Notes: generated from the sequence alone by a model not told the origin. 64,000 bases of DNA from Aselliscus stoliczkanus (GCA_033961575.1 CM066733.1:137938421-138002420); one strand, 5' to 3'; shown: positions 49,631 to 62,252, numbered from the stretch's first letter. Translations and numbers: made by a program.

Positions 49631-50211
49631 TGTTGGACATGTGAAGGTTGACATGTGAGGGACCGTGTTGTTCTGCTAATTGCTTAACGTCTGCTCTTTT
49701 GGGATGTGCACCGGAGAAGCCTGGTTTTTAGGGCTCCCCAGCTCACATTGGGTAAATACTCCCACTATGGCTGATTTCAAGCTACTGGTGTGATGTCACA
49801 GAATAGAGAAGAGATGTACAGTAGCACCCATTATGCAGCATTTCCACTGATAGCTACAAAGCCAAATTCTGGAACCAGGGGTGCTGCACAGGAGATGTGG
49901 ACAAAACTTAGGGGCATGTTAAGTTGCAACTACAACCATAAGTTTCCATCAGACAGGCAAAACACAGGCAAGGATCTGTCTGTGACACTGGATCACAGGC
50001 TAGCTGAGCCCATGGGTGACCAAGGCAGTAGGGGCAGGGGTCTCAAGAGATGTAGAAGGAGAGTTCCGGAAGAGAGGAGGGTAGTCCTGGAAGAACAGGC
50101 AGAGTCACAATGGGGATGGGAATGGGGGCGTTAACCACCAGACAGCAAGCCAGCAGCAATAACCCAGGTGTGGCTCAAGACTAGGGGTCTCGTCTCCCCC
50201 AGAAGAGCAGT
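49631..50211. other. Unassigned, less AT-rich
   Basis: The open frame 49790-50134 (114 codons, plus) is Arg/Glu/Gly-rich with no family match that I can see. Probably chance or L2-related antisense text. Confidence 0.4.
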
Positions 50212-50219
50212 AGCTAGAG

Positions 50220-50521
50220 CGGGGTCAGCAAACTGCGGCTCGAGAGCCACATGCGGCTCTTTGGGTCCGTTCCATCTCAAAAGTTTGCCAACCCCTGGAA
50301 AAGCCAATCCTGTCCCTCACAACAATTTAAAAATCATTCAAGAGCCATCAATATATTTTTACATAATCACCATTATGTGAATAATATCCTTTAAAAACTT
50401 TATAAATGAAACTATGATAGATTTATTTTCATTTTAAATTTCACTTCAGAGCCTGTGGCTCGCGGGATGCAGTTTGCTGACCACTGGTGGCTCTTCCATC
50501 TCAAAAGTTTGCTGACCCCTG
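50220..50521. mobile_element. hAT-type MITE (about 300 bp) with 8-bp TSD
   Basis: Outer inverted ends cggggtcagcaaactgcgg and, on the other strand, caggggtcagcaaacttttg. The flanks are agctagag (50212-50219) and agctagac (50522-50529), an 8-bp duplication typical of hAT with one change. No transposase inside. Both ends carry a second, inner copy of the terminal motif (tttgccaacccctgg near 50285-50299; agtttgctgaccactgg near 50471-50487). Confidence 0.8.
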
Positions 50522-50995
50522 AGCTAGACTAAGGCAGTGACTTAGTATGAAGGAGCAGAGATATTAGATGACCTAAACAAAGGCTGTGGTAGGATGCAGG
50601 AAGGAGTTCAAGTTATGGATGAGGTGCACTCCATGGGAATAGATTTCAAAGAATGGAAAAAACACCCAGTTATCCAGACTTCTCTCCAAAGTCAGGTGCA
50701 CACCACCAGTAAGGGGCAAAAATGCTGAGCTGTACATCGCTGGGATCAATTCTATCCTTGGTTCATGATAGGCTATAAGATCTAAGACATTTAGGGGAGG
50801 TTTAGACCATGTGAGGTTAAAGGAGGGTTTTAGAGGCTGGGAATCAATCAGAATGTAATAGTTATACAGCTTATTTGCTCTAATTCCTCTTGATTATCCT
50901 GTACGGCACATATTCCTCATGAACTGTCACTGCCCATTGGCGACATGTGAAAATTGTTATGATTGTCATGATTGATATGATATAATCATATTATT

Positions 50996-51177
50996 TCTTT
51001 TTCTTTAAAATTTTATTGTGGAACAGTTTGTTTTTCCAGGATCCATCAGCTCCAAGTCAAGTAGTTATCTCAATCCAGTTGTGGAGGGTGCAACTCAGTG
51101 GCCCATGTGGACATCGAACCAGCAACCCTGGTGTTATGAGCACTGTACTCTAACCAACTGAGTCAACTAGCTGCCCC
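50996..51177 (-). mobile_element. Ves/Rhin-like SINE, antisense
   Basis: Plus strand starts tctttttctttaaaattt-tattgtgg and ends actgagtcaactagctgcccc. TSD of 17 bp with two changes at 50979-50995 (gatataatcatattatt) and 51178-51194 (gatacaatcatactatt). Confidence 0.83.
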
Positions 51178-51194
51178 AGATACAATCATACTAT

Positions 51195-53612
51195 TGTTTA
51201 CTCCCAAGATAAGAGAAGAAAAACACTTTCTTGAAATATAGTTTTTATATGTTCTGCTTATGGTCACTTGTTAGTAGATTCCATGTGAAATGAAAATGTA
51301 ATAAAACATAAGCCCCATCAAATCCTAAATACAAAGAGATTGCTTGAGTGCTCTAATGTTGAATGTGTTCATTGGGGTAGTCAGAAACGATCATTGCACC
51401 TTGTAGATAATATAGAAAATGAATGCAATGAAATCCATTGCAAAATTATCTGAATTAATAACATTGTGAGAAGGAGGAACAGGACAATTTTGTTTTCTAA
51501 ATCTAGCACTATTTTAGATTCATTCTGTATTGAGATTCCTTACACTCAGCTAAAAAGCATGAAAAATACCCTGGTCTATTTCTTGTAGTGAAATCAGTCA
51601 TATCAGCTTCCTACTCATATATTTATTGCACTTATAACAACATAAATTAAGTTAATTTGTTTTACAGCACTAGATGATTTCAAAAGCCAACTTGAGCATA
51701 TTTTTGTTTAAAAAAGAAAAAAGGAACTATGTCTCCAAAAGAACTTTTAAGGGCCCAAGGATTCTCATAATGCTATAAGGGGAAATATTTAAGTGTTTTT
51801 TCTTTCCCAACACTTTTTTTTGTAGTACTGTACTCTGTTATTTTTACCAGATTTTTGAGATTGTTTCTTTAAAAAATTGGTCATTCCGCTTGGTTTCCAT
51901 AGTAACAAAAACGAATTTCTGTGTTTGTTCGTGAGCTGTGATCATGTTGAAACCAAAGAGGACTCATGGGTCTTGCAAACTTCATAAAACCCTGAAACAA
52001 ATAGGACTGCCATCTTCTGTCATTTGTCTGAAATGACAGTTAATTGTATCCATTCAGCATTCTAACTATAAGCCCCATACCCCCATATTTCCTCCTGTTA
52101 TTTCTAGTACAGCATAATGACATGGCACACGATCAGACAATTCTTGGGTGACTGCATCAAGTTGCAAATAAGCCTTTTGTCCCAAAGTGAACACGAAGAA
52201 GTGAGGATATCTTAATGCAAACATTTGTTCCAGAAACTTAAAAGATGAACAACTTGGGGACTGAAAGAATCAGAATCTTCCCACTTTTTTCAAGAGACGA
52301 TTTAATTGTTTTAGATTTAAAAAACTCCAAGCATAAGCCATGCAGTTCAAAGGGGATTTCTACCAGTTATTACTATGACACAGTTTTTCTCTCCAAGGAA
52401 AGAATGGAAGGAAAACTAATGGAAGAAGTCATGTAAGATCTGGGGACTTCCTCCTGCTCTTTACAGCTGACAGCAATGAGTTATGGGGTGTTACAGAGTA
52501 AAACAGAGTTACCGTAAGAGCTGTCCAAATAACTTATGGCATTGAATCACAACACCATCTTTGGAAGATAATTCATGTCACCAGTGAACATTCAGTAATA
52601 TGGATTTTCTCCAAAATACCATATTTAACAGGCAACGCCATTGAGAGGTGAATTTAATGGCAAAGTGAATTATTTAATAGAATTGAACTATACTCCAACA
52701 TGGAAACAAGAGCTGATTAAAATGTATGCATAGTTGATAAAGTCATTTAAACTAAATATTGGCTGTGGGTAGCAAATAATAATCAGTCCCAAATGTTAAG
52801 ATGCCAGCCAAATCAAAGATTAAAGAGAGTAAAGAGCAACCTGATTAGGATTTATATATATTTCAATACTGACTTTTTGTTATTACAAACATAACAGTAA
52901 ATTAAACTTTAAATGCATAAGGCAGATATTTATTCTACTAGAATAGTTTATTATTGTAATATCTGTTCTTCACAATATTAGGCACAATAATTACTTGAAT
53001 AAATGATTTACTTATTCTAGTATTGATATGCCCATTGCTAAAAGAAAAGATTGCTTCATGATTAAGCCCAGTGCAGCTGTGAATTTCAGACTTACAATGT
53101 AAATATAGTTCCATGAAACCTTTCATTTGTGAATTAAAAGATTATATGTAGGCTGTCCCAAATGTGAGCTAGAGTCTGCTCATCAATAATAGATTAATTG
53201 AGATATCTGTGGAACATTATAATATGCAGTGGTAGTAATAAAATATTATTGATTCTATTTGAACAATATCACCACTACTTGTCCCAAGTAAAACTGGCTC
53301 AAAAACTTGAAAAAACTAACCACAGGTCATGCGACCATGAGAAGAGTTGAAATATTATAGTCAGTCATTGGTTTTGGCTCCATGGTCAGTGAGATATTCT
53401 GTCCCAGTATGAATCCCCAACTTTACTCCATTTCTAATTGTATCTGGTTAGTTTACCCAACATGGCTACAGACATTTCTCTGCAATTGGTAATGCTAGTG
53501 GATTTCTCTGCACTGTGTAGACTTTAAGTTACTTATCTTTGAAAATGGAATCTTGGAGGGCCCTTGCTCTCTTTCCAGATCAAGAAATTTTTCACTTCAC
53601 AGGTTCCCTCAG
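51195..53612. other. Intergenic, nothing recognised
   Basis: AT-rich unique-looking sequence; no gene or clear repeat. Confidence 0.5.
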
Positions 53613-53623
53613 TAATAGAGCTA

Positions 53624-55152
53624 GCTGGGGAGATCATATGGTAAAGTAGATAAACATTGTGCCTGCATCCTTCCATTTACACATTAAAATTACAACTAGA
53701 TTATAGAATAATCAAACTGGAGAACCATCTGAAGTCTAGCCAAACAGAAGTACTCTTAACTAAAAATATAAAAGAAGCCACATCAAAAATGGTAGGAGGG
53801 GCTAGGACATGAAATGGGTCCCAAATCTCCATGTGATGGTTGAGAATCAGGAGAGATATCTAGGCCATGAAGGTTCCCCCCCCCCGCCGAGGAGTGAGGG
53901 AACCCAGCCCCCACATCAAGTTCCTGATCCCAGAGTACTAGTACTGGGAAGAGGAGCCCCCACAATTTCTGGCTGTGAAAAACAGTTAGTATTGTCCATC
54001 CAGGTGGGAAAGAAAGCTGTGAGAAACCCAGATGTCCATCCTCTTAAACGCCCACACATAGACTCACTCACTTGCAAGCACTCACCCTTGGCTCTGGTGA
54101 AGGGATGGTGACTCAGAAGATTTCAAAGACACATGGGAGGCAGACTGAGGTGTGTGGCTACAAAGCAAGGCTTGGAGGACAGTTGCCATTGTCGCTGTGA
54201 GAGATTCTCTTCCTGTGAAGCCAGCAGACAGGCACCATCTTTCCTGTGTTGAGCCCTCCCCCATAGACCGAATCTGATTCTGATTGGCCTGGTGAGCTCT
54301 GCTTGGACTCCGCCCCTTGACAACCTCAACACCTGAAGTGCTTTCTTCAGGAGCAGCCAGCCCCACCCTCATCGCATTCTTTCTTGTAAACTATCAGAGT
54401 CCGCTGGCCCCAGGTATGTACCACAACTGGCCTCTGTGTGCTCTGAGGCTTTATTGAGTCCCTCCAAGTTCAGCACTGGCACCAAACCAGGATTTACGTT
54501 AACCTGGTGACCACAACTCTTCCCACTCTAGTGAAACCCTGAGACCCTGTCTTACCCAACTTATATAAGGCAGTAGGCTCTATCAGTGGCTGAACCATAA
54601 GGGAGCCAGTAGGTGGCAGCATTCTTCAGGGTGTCCTGGCTTTTGTGAAGCTACCCCAGGCCCAGTACTGGTAGCAGACATCCTCAGTTCACAGCATGGC
54701 CTCTCCTATGCACCTCCAGGTTTAGCACAGCCAGTGAAGAACTGTGAATTGCTTTATAGCTCCTGCCAGGCAGGTACTAGACTAGTCAGGGGGCTCACTT
54801 CTTAAATTGTATAAATGTCTAACCACTATGCTATACTCCTGAAATTAATGTAAAATAATATTGATTGTCAACTGCAATTAAATAATTAAAAATTGGGGAA
54901 AAGGTGAAGGGAAATAAGGGGTCAAAATGTTCAGCATCAAACAAAAAAGCCACGGGGATGTAATGTATAGCATAGGGAATATAGTCAATAATATTGTGAT
55001 AGCGTGGTATGGGGTCAGATGGTTGATAGACTTATGGTGATCACTTCTTTATGTATATAAATGTTGAGTAACTGTGGTGTACACCTGAAACTTATATAAT
55101 ATTGTATGTTAGCTCTATATTTGATAAAGGTTTAAAAAATAAAAATAAAAAA
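53624..55152 (+). mobile_element. Second copy of the same L1 family, with 5'UTR joined directly to 3'UTR
   Basis: Starts with the same gtagataaacattgtgcctg block as the L1 at 18.58 kb and follows its 5'UTR through the GC-box region to about 54770. It then jumps into the L1 3'UTR (…gtactagactagtcagg, cacttcttaaattgtataaa) and ends in an A-rich tail. The TSD is TAATAGAGCTA (53613-53623) against TAATAGAGTTA (55153-55163). All of ORF1 and ORF2 are missing. A short run of C interrupts it at 53878-53886. Confidence 0.87.
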
Positions 55153-55163
55153 TAATAGAGTTA

Positions 55164-56495
55164 ATTGTACCAGTCAGAAGTCTTATAAACAGGAAATTAT
55201 TAAGTAAAAAGTAAGTATCTACTACAATTCTATATACCCTATTGAATACCCTGTGGACTCAATTTATCTTTGAATTATCTTTGGCATTCACCATCTCCTT
55301 TCTATTCTCACTTCCAACACCCTAGTGGAGGTCTTCACAGTTTTTTGTGTGTGCACTACTCTGAGCAATAATCTCCACCTTGTTTCCTAACAGTTTCTCC
55401 CCTCTGTAAACCATGCATTCTGCTTTCATATTAGTCACCTGAAGGAACAACTCTGATTAAGACATGCTTTTGCTCAAAATCAGCAATTACCCTGAACTTG
55501 CAACACAGAATCCTGTTGTGGCATGTCTTTCAAACCATTCAGTCTGACACCAATTTACCTTGTTAACTCTTGCTTCTACAGTTCCATCTGTGAAGTTTAT
55601 CCTCACAAGTACTCAGCAGGATTTTAGTTTTAACTGAAAAATTATATAATTACCTTAACCTAAAATTATGCTTGTAGTAATTTTTAGAGTTTGAATGATT
55701 TAAGGAAATGTTAGGAAAGAAAAGAGTATAATTATGAGGTAATCTAAGTAGATATTTCTCTGCTTGACACCAAACTAGTGTTCTAAGAAAACTTTAGAGC
55801 TTCACTCTAGAACTTTGTGTTTTTTTGTTTTCAAATGTGTGACTTTTCTACTCTGATTTTACTGAGCAATATTTTATTAATTAAAAAGCAGCCAATCTGG
55901 TGTTCTAAAGCTGTGGTCAATATGCAATAAAGAAGGAAAAAGCATTAAAAGTGTTCAAACATTTATCCTTATTTTCTACTTTTTTATTTCATTCACTAAT
56001 AATAAATACTCCTAGAGAAATGTATCTTCCTGTCCTTTGCAGTGAGATATGTCAGGTCATTTTATTCAGTGATATACCCCACTAATATGTTTGTTAGCAA
56101 AATGCCTAAAGAGGAGAATCTAGTTCTAATTTTTAAATACTCTAGATAGCTTATTGTAGCTTAGGCTGAAATGCAAAACCAATGCAGGCAGATCAGGCAC
56201 ACATGAAATCCAATGTGCATTTTTATATGGTCCATGTTAATTCCAAGAGATTGATTCAGTTAAACAAATAAGCAGAAATAACACTGCTCTTGGTAACTTG
56301 CTATTTGGATAAATTTGTGTTTTTAAAATAAGTTAGGAGTGTACACTAAATTCAGTTTCCCATTGAATTTTATTAAGTATTTGCAAGATACCATATAATC
56401 ATTTGATCAAACTCTTCCTCCTCTTTCATGAAGAAACTTGACTCATTGAAAACCAGATGCTTAAGAGGATTAGTAAGTCCATCAGGGCCATTTAA
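55164..56495. other. Intergenic, nothing recognised
   Basis: No gene. 55380-55600 resembles weak L2-type text; not assigned. Confidence 0.45.
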
Positions 56496-56506
56496 AATAA
56501 TTTATG

Positions 56507-56646
56507 TCGGGCTGGCCGAGTGACTCAGTTGGTTAAGAGCTCACTTAACAGTGCAAGCTGAGTTCTGAGCAACAGCAGTTTGATACCCAGCCTGAGCTGA
56601 GCTGCCAACAGGTGGCAGGATGGTTCAGCTAAAAAATAATAATAAT
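56507..56646 (+). mobile_element. Ves/Rhin-like SINE, short form
   Basis: Head gggctggccgagtgactcag, body tgcaagctgagttctgagca, end ggcaggatggttcagctaa, then (aat)n. TSD aataatttatg (56496-56506) against aataatttgtg (56647-56657). Closely resembles the SINE at 28.3 kb. Confidence 0.83.
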
Positions 56647-58319
56647 AATAATTTGTGGATTTTTCTTTTCTCCTACTTCTGTGATCTCATAAGACCATCT
56701 TTACATACTCTTTCTTTTAGACATGCACATAAATAAACATGCAAAATGGTAAACAATGGGTTATATTGCCGATGGCTTACACTTTTTGGTTTGAAGAATG
56801 CTGCAGAACACCAGACTCAAAGCAAACAGATACATTTCTAACATTCAGCAGAAAATTAGAAGTTTTAAGCATATACTCATGTTTCCCAATGAAATTTTTG
56901 CAACATATGCAACAATGGCAACATTCAAGTATTTGATTTTCTGATTTGACTAGCTACTATGCTAACATACCTCAAATAATTACAAGTTTGCAATTTCAAA
57001 TAGTTCTGTAAAGTACCATGAAATATCTTAAAAATAAATTTTAGGTCCCCATGGGGGTTAAATTTATATTATTCTTCTGTTATGAGGAATAATGGGTAAT
57101 TATTATCTGTTTATTGCCCAATAGGAGAGTGAGTTTCAACAAATAACATCTTGGTTAAATTTTGCTGTCTGCTACTTCAAACACAAATTACCCATGATAG
57201 ATTAAGGCTTGGGTCTGTATGAAAGAAAATTTCTTGTTTGAGATTTTGGTAAGACACAACATATGGAAAAAAATAGAGCTCTTGGAATAACTTTGTAAAG
57301 TAACTTAAAAAATAAAATGGTGTAAAATGCTGTAGCTGCAATATATAAGTAATGTTTCCTCCAGTAATCATTAAAGATGCAGCTATAGCCAGATTTTCTT
57401 GAGCCCTCCTTTTTTCTCATTCTTTTATAACTTAAAAAAATGGCTTTCTCACCAAAACTGATCATATTTACTCACCCTCCTTGTTTTGAAAAAGTCTAAG
57501 GAAAATATGCACATGTTAATTTAAGTTGAAATACGCATGCTTGTTCTATTTTAAGAGAAGCCTGATGGTTGAAACATTTTATTTCTCAGAAACTTAATGG
57601 AAATATTTCCTAAATGTGCAATGAAGCCAGTAATAAAATATTAGTAAATGGAAAAATTATACTTGTTCAAAATCCATTAACTATTTTACAGCTGTATAGA
57701 ATTGTATAAAAATTTAAGACATCTTCTAACAAGCAAATAGTCAAATAAAATATGTGTTTTGGTATCAAAAAATGTTCCATTAACTTTTATTGTTCTCTTT
57801 AACCTTTTTTTATATAACATACACAAAATGGAGAAACAAACTCAAGGGAGGAAAGTATGGTTATAAAGGTATTCACACGGGTGACTCAGAATCTAAGCTA
57901 GTGTCCTTAAGAATGATAAAAGTAAATTCAGAGAAACATCCTTTTTTGTCCTTCATCATCAGGTAACCTCTATCTTTCAGGGAGGAAAATGTTGACATAT
58001 TTATTTGTATCTTCCAATGAATTATGCGTACAAATTCCAGATTCCTGGAAGTATTGACTATAGATAGAATAAATTCAGATAGACAAGAGTTCAACAATAA
58101 GCTCTTCCATCCTTACATTGTCTGCTCATTAACCCCAGTTTCCCATTCATCGAATGTGAATCAAAATAATGCCAGTCTTGTAAGCTGACAGGAGGCATTC
58201 CTATAAAGGATATAATACACGATCTGGCAAATAGTACATATTTAATAAACTTCATTACCATTTTACTACATGTAGAAAGATCACTTTAAGACAAAATGAT
58301 AAAAGCTACCTTTACTGGA

Positions 58320-58440
58320 AATTTACTAACATACCAGACACCATATGAGCACTTTACATGCATTATCTAATCTAACCCTTATGCTGTTAATCCATTTTAC
58401 AGACAAGATATCTAGGGAAAAGCATTCTCTGGTCCAAGCA
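58320..58440. repeat. MIR3-like relic
   Basis: 'gagcactttacatgcattat' and 'ccattttacagacaagatat' are MIR3-type phrases. Confidence 0.5.
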
Positions 58441-59659
58441 TTCCAAGGACCTAACATTCCATTCTGTAGTTCTTTTGAACTACTTCTAGGTTAAAGAAAA
58501 GACTGACATAAAAAGACATGCCTTATCTCTACCTTAAAAATTATAATTTGGTGATATTTCCCTCCATTTTGGCAGATATTACCATATTAGACGTAATTTT
58601 CTCCTAACATTTCTTGAATTAAGATACTGTTATATGTAATCATATAAATCAGGAAATTGATTACCTTTTTAAAGGTCTATTTCACTCTACATTTATTTTA
58701 ACGGATTTGGAGTTTGGCATTTTGTTCTACTCTGGCTAATATACATAATTAGTTTGATTTGCTCCTGTAGTTTGATGTTATAGATAAGTTTGGGGTTTAT
58801 TTCTTTTAGCTTTAATCTTTAAAGATAAGAACAATGAAATCTTCAAATGCCCAGAAATAAATATTTCAAAAATAAATATATAAAACATGTATATATAAAC
58901 ATAAAATTCAATCAATGCCAAAGCTTAAGTTTTACTTTTGATATGAACCCATTCTCATATGTGAGTGTATGTTTATGTGTAAGACATGAAGTCTGGTTTC
59001 ACTTGGAAGTATACGATAAAAGCAAATATTAAATTTTTGCCTTCATCATACTGAATATAGAATATGTTAATATATTATATAATATAGTAACTCTCAGGTC
59101 CCTATTTCTAAGAAAGGGAATATTTGAGAAAAGGGTGCAATTTACGGGGCTTTTGAAAATGAGAAACCATAACAGTGAGTGAATGGGATTATATCCCAGC
59201 AGTGGAGTGTAACTGCCAGGTTCAAAAATGTTTGCACAATCCACAACCTGGCTAATTTATGAACAGAGTTATAAGTAATGACTGAGTCTCCCAAACCAGA
59301 GCTCAGCCTCAAGAGTAAATCTGATTTTCGATATTAATAGTGACCAGAAAGAAAAATTTTAAATGCAGCCAAAAGTGTGACAATATTGGTAATATTATAT
59401 AATCAGATATGTGGCTATTTTAAATTATTTTTTAAAAGAAAATTTGAAAATTTTGGTGTCATTTTTAATGCATTAGTGTCATTTAAGAAAAAGATTTTTA
59501 GCAAGACATGTGCAAATAAGATGTTTCTAAAATATATAATCAATAAACATTTCACATTCCCGAAAAATACATCAGATAGCAAATTATATAACAGTACTTT
59601 TCTCTTAAACTTTAAATTGTCAGGACTTTATACTTAAGATGTACATATATATGCCCCTC

Positions 59660-59661
<2 letters not shown>

Positions 59662-59708
<47 letters not shown>
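59662..59708. repeat. (AT)n microsatellite
   Basis: About 23 AT units in an AT-rich neighbourhood. Confidence 0.97.
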
Positions 59709-59711
<3 letters not shown>

Positions 59712-61219
59712 TCATATAGACATTAAGCAATATATCTGTATATATATATGAACTTAAAAGGACCTTTCAATATGTATATATATTATAATCTTTCTTATGT
59801 ATATTTCTACCACCATCTTAATACCAGCAAGGAGAAACACTTTGCATTGACCAAGGATTATCCTTGGTGCCTTAGATTTATAACAAATGAATCTTAAGAG
59901 ATTTGTAAAATACCCAATGTCAATATAAAATCTGTGTGTAATATTTGCACACTTTCTAATGAGTGGAACTAAACTTTCCCGAAGGTTAAAAACAACTATC
60001 TGAGTCAAAAAAAAAAAATTAAAAAGCCACAATTGAGTGGTGGTGGAATAGTGAGTGAGTGCACATACCATGTGGTAACTATCCAGCTTTAAACCCTCTT
60101 TAGGTTTCTTATCTCTGAGACCCAGTTTCCCAATTTATAAAATAAGAATAATAACAAGACATATTTACCATGAAATGAACAAAGCCTAAATTCAGGGCCC
60201 TGGCAATGTGTTCACATAATCAGGTATTTTTGTAAAATTTGCAGCGTTACATATTTTTTTAATAGAGACATTCCCCATACTCTACCGAAATTGGATCCTT
60301 TTCTTTTTCACTTCATAGGTTATATATTGAGGATTAAGTTAGATAGTACATGTAAAGCTTTAGGTTTATACCTAGAACATGGAAAACATTTGATTAATGT
60401 TCATTATCATTGTTAGTATCAACTATCATTGGCAATTTGCTTGTGTTTATTCTTCCCATTGCTACATACAATTGAGTATTTCACATCTTCAGTAGTATAG
60501 GTTGGGGATGTTTAAGAAAGAGTTTAGTATACTAACAGAGTTTTCTTTCCACTCAGCAAATATGGAAGGAGAAAATAGTATGAAATATATTAATCCAAAT
60601 GTTAGATTTATAGATACATACTTAAGAAGGGGTAGTTTTTAGAATTTATTTTGGTGAAAAACATCCAAAACACTTATTCAGAGAAAATTGTGAGAGCATG
60701 CAGAGTAAACTTGCCTTGTCAAGTGGCTGTTGCAAGAAATGGTGACTTCATGGTTGAACTCACCAGAATTACACAAATCTTATCAGAACGATAACAGAAT
60801 CATCCAAATATTCATGGATTTAGCAATGTACAGAAAGGTAGCCATGGCAATTTCTGAGTCACAGCTTTATAATTTGGAGCATATGATATCTATTTTATAT
60901 TCATCATTGAAATCATATTCAGATGATATCTTTTACTATTTATATTACAAAAGCCCTCATACCTTCTAATCACAGGTAATACCTATAGAAGTTACAGGTA
61001 TATTCCTATAAATTATGATTAATCACACAAAGAAACAGAATAAATGTTATTGACTTGTGATTAAGTTTCACCTTTTGAATTTTTAATTATTTTATTCAAA
61101 CAAAGGAGATACATACATGCCTTAGGAAGGAATAAAATTCATTGGGAAAATATGACTTGTATTTCAAATATTAGGAGTTTCAGTATTACCCTCATTAAAT
61201 CATTGAGTTAATATAGGAC

Positions 61220-61309
61220 TTTATTTCCTGCTTCAAGATAAAATAAATTTAAGATAAATACACTAAAGCTAGCTCTAGCAACAGCTTAATTTCTAAAGCA
61301 ATATTTATT
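61220..61309 (-). terminator. NMBR: Candidate NMBR polyadenylation signals
   Basis: Two AATAAA hexamers on the minus strand, at 61304-61309 and 61220-61225, lie about 215 and 300 nt past the stop codon. Such motifs are common by chance in AT-rich DNA, so this is only a candidate. Other hexamers lie further left. Confidence 0.25.
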
Positions 61310-61522
61310 TGTATATGTACACATACTGAATTGCTTTTTGAATCACTTTTAATGTAATACACATTTTTTAATGTAATTTGCCTTGCCTTTTCTAAGTCAA
61401 TCATGAAATTGCCTAATGAATTAGCTGAGAAATGGCAAGAAAGAGAAAATTGCTTCGTTTTGCTCTACTCAATATAAATAGAAAAGTACATTCTTTCCAG
61501 GTAGTGAGTTGAATGGTGAAAC

Positions 61523-61924
61523 TCACAGTGCCATTTCCTGCTTCATGCTGTGCCCATTTAGTAAAACAGAATTGGTCACTGCGTTCTTAGTGTTGTTTCT
61601 CAGAGACGTCATCCGCACTGCAGAAGAGCTGACTAAGTAGCTAGCTGATCTCTCTGGATAGGACTTCCTCCCACAACAGAGCTGGCTATTGAAATGCCTC
61701 CTGAAGCTTTCACTGAGTAGATAAAGAGCAAAAGGATTGACACAAGAATTGCAAAAGCTCAGAACCCGAGCAACTAGAGTGACAATCATATGGCCTAGAG
61801 ATGGGTCAATCTCCTTATAGTTGAAAGACCTATACATGTAGAGGATGTGATTTGGAAACCAACAGAAGACAAAGCAGCCCACAAAAACCAGCACAATTTT
61901 AGCCAGGCGTTTCCGTGTTTCCAT
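61523..61924 (-). CDS. NMBR: Neuromedin B receptor, terminal coding exon 3 (TM6, TM7, C-tail)
   Basis: Last coding exon, 133 codons plus TGA. The acceptor AG is at 61925-61926 and joins exon 2 in phase 0 (…TKKQ / METRKRLAK…). It encodes the end of ICL3, TM6 with the CWFPNH (CWxP) switch, ECL3 ([14 protein letters not shown]) and TM7 ending in NPFALY (NPxxY variant). Then come helix 8 (SESFRRHF), a Cys-Cys pair typical of palmitoylation (QLCCGRK), and a Ser/Thr-rich tail ending [10 protein letters not shown], which identifies NMBR and not GRPR. The frame has no stop or frameshift, so the gene looks functional. The residue before NSCVNPF is Cys (SFCNSC), where I remember Gly in human; this is a possible lineage-specific change in TM7. 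The 3'UTR must lie below 61523. AATAAA motifs on the minus strand at 61304-61309 and 61220-61225 are candidate polyadenylation signals. Confidence 0.95.
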   Translation of the reverse strand: METRKRLAKIVLVFVGCFVFCWFPNHILYMYRSFNYKEIDPSLGHMIVTLVARVLSFCNSCVNPFALYLLSESFRRHFNSQLCCGRKSYPERSASYLVSSSAVRMTSLRNNTKNAVTNSVLLNGHSMKQEMAL

Positions 61925-62252
61925 CTGCAAAGACAAAAAAAAAAAAAAAAAAAAAAATTCTCATTTGTTAAAATGCATGTAAAAAAAAAAAAAAGCCTTC
62001 CAAGACGTTCTAATAGTCCCAAGCCCAAATGGCAGAGAAGCTGGACCTCAGTGAGCCATAACAGAGCTATGACATGGCCACATATTAGAGACCCCCAATG
62101 CCCCTTCTAGTTCAGGCCAGTGTATGGCCCAGTGCCCTCTGACTCTTACAATCCTTCCTAATACTGAGAGCCCATGACATAGAACACCAAATAGCAGTTA
62201 CTGCAGCTGACCAGCACACCCCCAACACGCGCGCGTGCGTGCGCAAGCTTAC
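61925..62252 (-). other. NMBR: NMBR intron 2 (328 bp)
   Basis: The GT donor (62251-62252) and AG acceptor (61925-61926) give a 328-bp phase-0 intron. Next to the donor is an alternating purine-pyrimidine run of about 20 bp (CG/CA/TG steps, 62226-62245). The polypyrimidine tract of the acceptor contains an uninterrupted T23 on the minus strand (61935-61957), and a T14 lies further upstream (61981-61994). No exon-like reading frame is needed inside. Confidence 0.85.

Larger units (their letters stand above)
56658..61219. other. Downstream flank of NMBR, mostly unassigned
   Basis: AT-rich DNA downstream of NMBR, with only the MIR3 scrap, the AT repeat and scattered weak MIR-like text (60110-60420). 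The frame 59754-60071 on the minus strand has no recognisable domain. Part of the right end may be NMBR 3'UTR. Confidence 0.5.

Noticed and set aside
49790..50134. 114-codon Arg/Gly/Glu-rich frame
   Set aside because: Starts in unassigned sequence, has no family match, and nothing suggests expression.
61795..62028. Phe-rich frame near NMBR exon 3
   Set aside because: Created by the T23 and T14 tracts in the intron.
62112..62252. Extension of NMBR exon 2 frame into VSLRTHARV…
   Set aside because: A clear GT donor at 62251-62252 and the exact NMBR junction TKKQ/METRK show this is intron read-through.
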